A stretch of 64,000 nucleotides of DNA, from the NCBI GenBank assembly GCA_017163975.1, contig JAFFSR010000229.1, positions 11,550,001 through 11,614,000 of the forward strand, in the 5' to 3' direction. Origin of the DNA: Anastatus disparis (taxonomy: Eukaryota; Arthropoda; Insecta; Hymenoptera; Eupelmidae). The translations under genes were made by a program, and so were the position numbers. The notes under the pieces were generated by a model, which saw nothing but the letters and a program-made list of their open reading frames with translations, did no database searches and was not told the origin of the DNA. Positions 62,101-64,000 of this stretch are shown one piece after another; within the stretch, counting starts at the first letter, position 1; each line of letters starts with the position of its first letter.

Positions 62101-63880
62101 CTGTTTACGAGTTTAATAATCTCGTTTATTATACGAATCGCTTAGTGAAAGAACAAAACAAAATAAAAAGAGAAGAAAAAAGAGTGATTTTGTTTGTACG
62201 CAGCAATAGCGTTACTATAGATAGTACAAAGCTTTTGTTATTTTATATCTGTTGCCTTTAAAGATGATACTTTCACGCGTAAATAAGAAAACAGGAATCG
62301 TATTGATAGTGTTTTTAAATGCTAGGTATGAATGAAAAATATTGTGTTTACGACTATCAGATTTTATTTTTCAATGATATCCGAAGACTTGTATGATAAT
62401 TTCTACAATGCGTAATTTTTTAATAATGTGGTCAACAAATTTTTCTTTTTAATTTTAATATTTTTAATTTTTAATAAATAGTAATGACAAACATCCATCA
62501 AAATTAACAAAATTAAAAATGAAAGAATATTTTTTCTTTCAATATTAAAAAATTTACATTAATGGCTATTCCTACTTTAATTACATTTAAACATAGCAAT
62601 AAATAAACATTATTTTTATATAATATTATTATTTAATAAAAAGCATGTTTAACAACCAACCTAAATACACAATTATCGCGAATAACAGAAAAAAAGTTGG
62701 TATAGATTTAGCTTAAATGTGCAAAATGTATCATGTAAATTGTATAGTATATAATAGTATCGGTAAAATACTTAATTTACATAAAACCGATAACCTTATT
62801 TTTACAGTTTAAAATGTATACTTATAAGATTAAAATGTTTAACATATTCGATAATGCAAGTTCGAGTTTCAATAGTGCATTATAATGCAATGAAAAAGTA
62901 ATGTAAATTCATAAAAAAATGCTTAAATTGTAAAAACGTAGTTAAAATCTTGTTTAAACATTTTTAATTTTGGCTCGTTTCGTATTTTCATATTGGTCGT
63001 ATGGATAATGATGAAATTTCTTTATTGAAAAAGAAATTCAATTTCAATTCTAATTTTCGTATTTTAATATTAAACTCGTATTGTAACTTTAAAAAAACTA
63101 TACGTTTGTTTCATGCAAATATAATTTTACTAATTAAAATTCGTACTCCACAAAATTATAATGTTATGTAAAACTTTGATAATTCAAAACATTATCAAAC
63201 AGTCAACAATTATTTTCGCTATTAATAGTTACATAAAAACCATCAATAAACGCATTACAATTTCATTATGCAACAATACATTCCTTTTTAAAATAATAAA
63301 TACCTTTTTATGTGAAACTTATTACTCCCAAAAACCATCGTGTTGATACTGGCCAACAAGCTATAAGCTCCAAGATTCAACATCTGTATAAACTCTTATA
63401 CAGTGCATTAAAAAAATTGAAAAAAAAATTGATATTTATAAACACACAATATTTTATCTATTTTTTACATAACGCAACTCAATATTCACAAGGTCATCCT
63501 TATTCTCTATTTATTTGCTTAATTATCCAACTAACGTGCACACACTATAAAACTACCGGTAAACGTCACATTTTACACCCCCGCACATCATGTCATCTTT
63601 CGATATGAATGAAAATATAATAATTGTCAAACATTAAGAAAGAAAACACTCTTCATACGAGTTCCTTAAAAGAAATGGAGATCAACGGTAAGTTAAAAAA
63701 GCCAATCATTTATATTTTTTGTTTCATTTATACATTGAAAAGGCTTTTTTTTATAAACGAAGCTTGCCGTACGAATGCCCGTACGTTACTACTTGAACTG
63801 TTTCTCTTCACAGCGATATAATAATACAAAAGTGTATGTATAAAGAAAAAGTCCAAAGGCATATAATACACAAAGTCAGT
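50843..63880. other. Upstream Shroom intron or 5' region, no exon supported
   Basis: Thirteen kilobases of mostly A/T-rich DNA. The frame entering the 50842 exon requires an upstream exon ending in phase 2, and none could be identified here. Patches of higher complexity occur at 51850-52150 and 55260-55510 (with CGCGCGCGC). The numerous short ORFs are A/T-driven. Confidence 0.5.
56123..56168. repeat. (AT)23 microsatellite
   Basis: An uninterrupted AT dinucleotide array of 46 bases. Confidence 0.95.
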
Positions 63881-63883
63881 AGA

Positions 63884-63901
63884 GACAGACAGACAGACAG
63901 A
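63884..63901. repeat. Short GACA tetranucleotide repeat
   Basis: Four to five tandem GACA units just before a GC-rich stretch at the window end. Confidence 0.9.
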
Positions 63902-64000
63902 AACGAGGAGAGCGCCAAAGCACTACACTACACAGGCGCAACCGTGCGGCGCAAGAGCGGCGGCGGTGTTCGCTCCGCTTTTCTGGATTAAACACTGAAA
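63902..64000. promoter_or_regulatory. GC-rich, CpG-rich segment at window end
   Basis: About 100 bases much richer in G, C and CpG than the rest of the window (GTGCGGCGCAAGAGCGGCGG). On the minus strand it starts with TTTCAGTG, similar to an insect initiator. It could be a promoter or 5' UTR exon, for instance of Shroom or of a neighbouring gene, but the window ends here and strand is undecided. Confidence 0.3.

Noticed and set aside
1..64000. Searched by eye for CRISPR arrays, rRNA genes, mitochondrial insertions, LTR retroelements and viral genes
   Set aside because: None seen; the only repeats supported are the SINEs, the inverted-repeat elements and the microsatellites listed.

Overview
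The window looks like AT-rich insect nuclear DNA. The genes have introns with GT-AG junctions, the intergenic space is rich in A/T homopolymers and microsatellites, and the recognisable proteins are insect families (GH18 chitinases with a C-terminal CBM14, an apolipophorin-III-like helical protein, and Shroom). A hymenopteran, perhaps a parasitoid wasp, would fit the base composition and gene style, but that is inference. No prokaryotic features (operons, ribosome binding sites, CRISPR, IS elements) were seen.

Every gene I can support lies on the minus strand. From left to right: (1) 4.4-5.5 kb, a small intronic gene for a 172-residue helical, apolipophorin-III-like protein whose ATG seems to be assembled across a splice junction, with a decayed copy of its last exon at 3.65-3.88 kb. 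(2) 21.9-24.7 kb and 25.8-29.4 kb, two tandem four-exon chitinase genes (476 and 460 aa). Both have all four GH18 motifs and a CBM14 domain, with identical intron positions and similar TATA/GATA-type promoters. This suggests a duplicated, probably gut-expressed, digestive or peritrophic-matrix chitinase pair. (3) 36.9-50.8 kb, the 3' six coding exons (716 residues) of Shroom, an actin- and Rho-kinase-binding regulator of apical constriction; its 5' exons lie beyond the supported part. A complete elongator tRNA-Met gene sits inside a Shroom intron, on the same strand.

The rest is non-coding. I find six copies of one tRNA-derived SINE family (all in minus orientation), a second, different tRNA-like element, and a ~570-bp inverted-repeat (MITE-like) element beside a GC-rich hairpin in a Shroom intron. 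There is also a weaker short inverted-repeat element, several CT, AT and GACA microsatellites, and one stretch (16.6-17.3 kb) that reads like an old unidentified coding remnant. The large remaining intergenic and intronic stretches contain many short ORFs that look like chance.

Gene models were spliced by eye. Frame continuity through every junction (1431, 1383 and 2151 nt all divisible by three) is the main internal check. I did not find a clearly new biological system. The items most worth checking are the split start codon, the SINE family, the shared chitinase promoter architecture, the 37.3-38.0 kb inverted-repeat elements and the 16.6-17.3 kb remnant.
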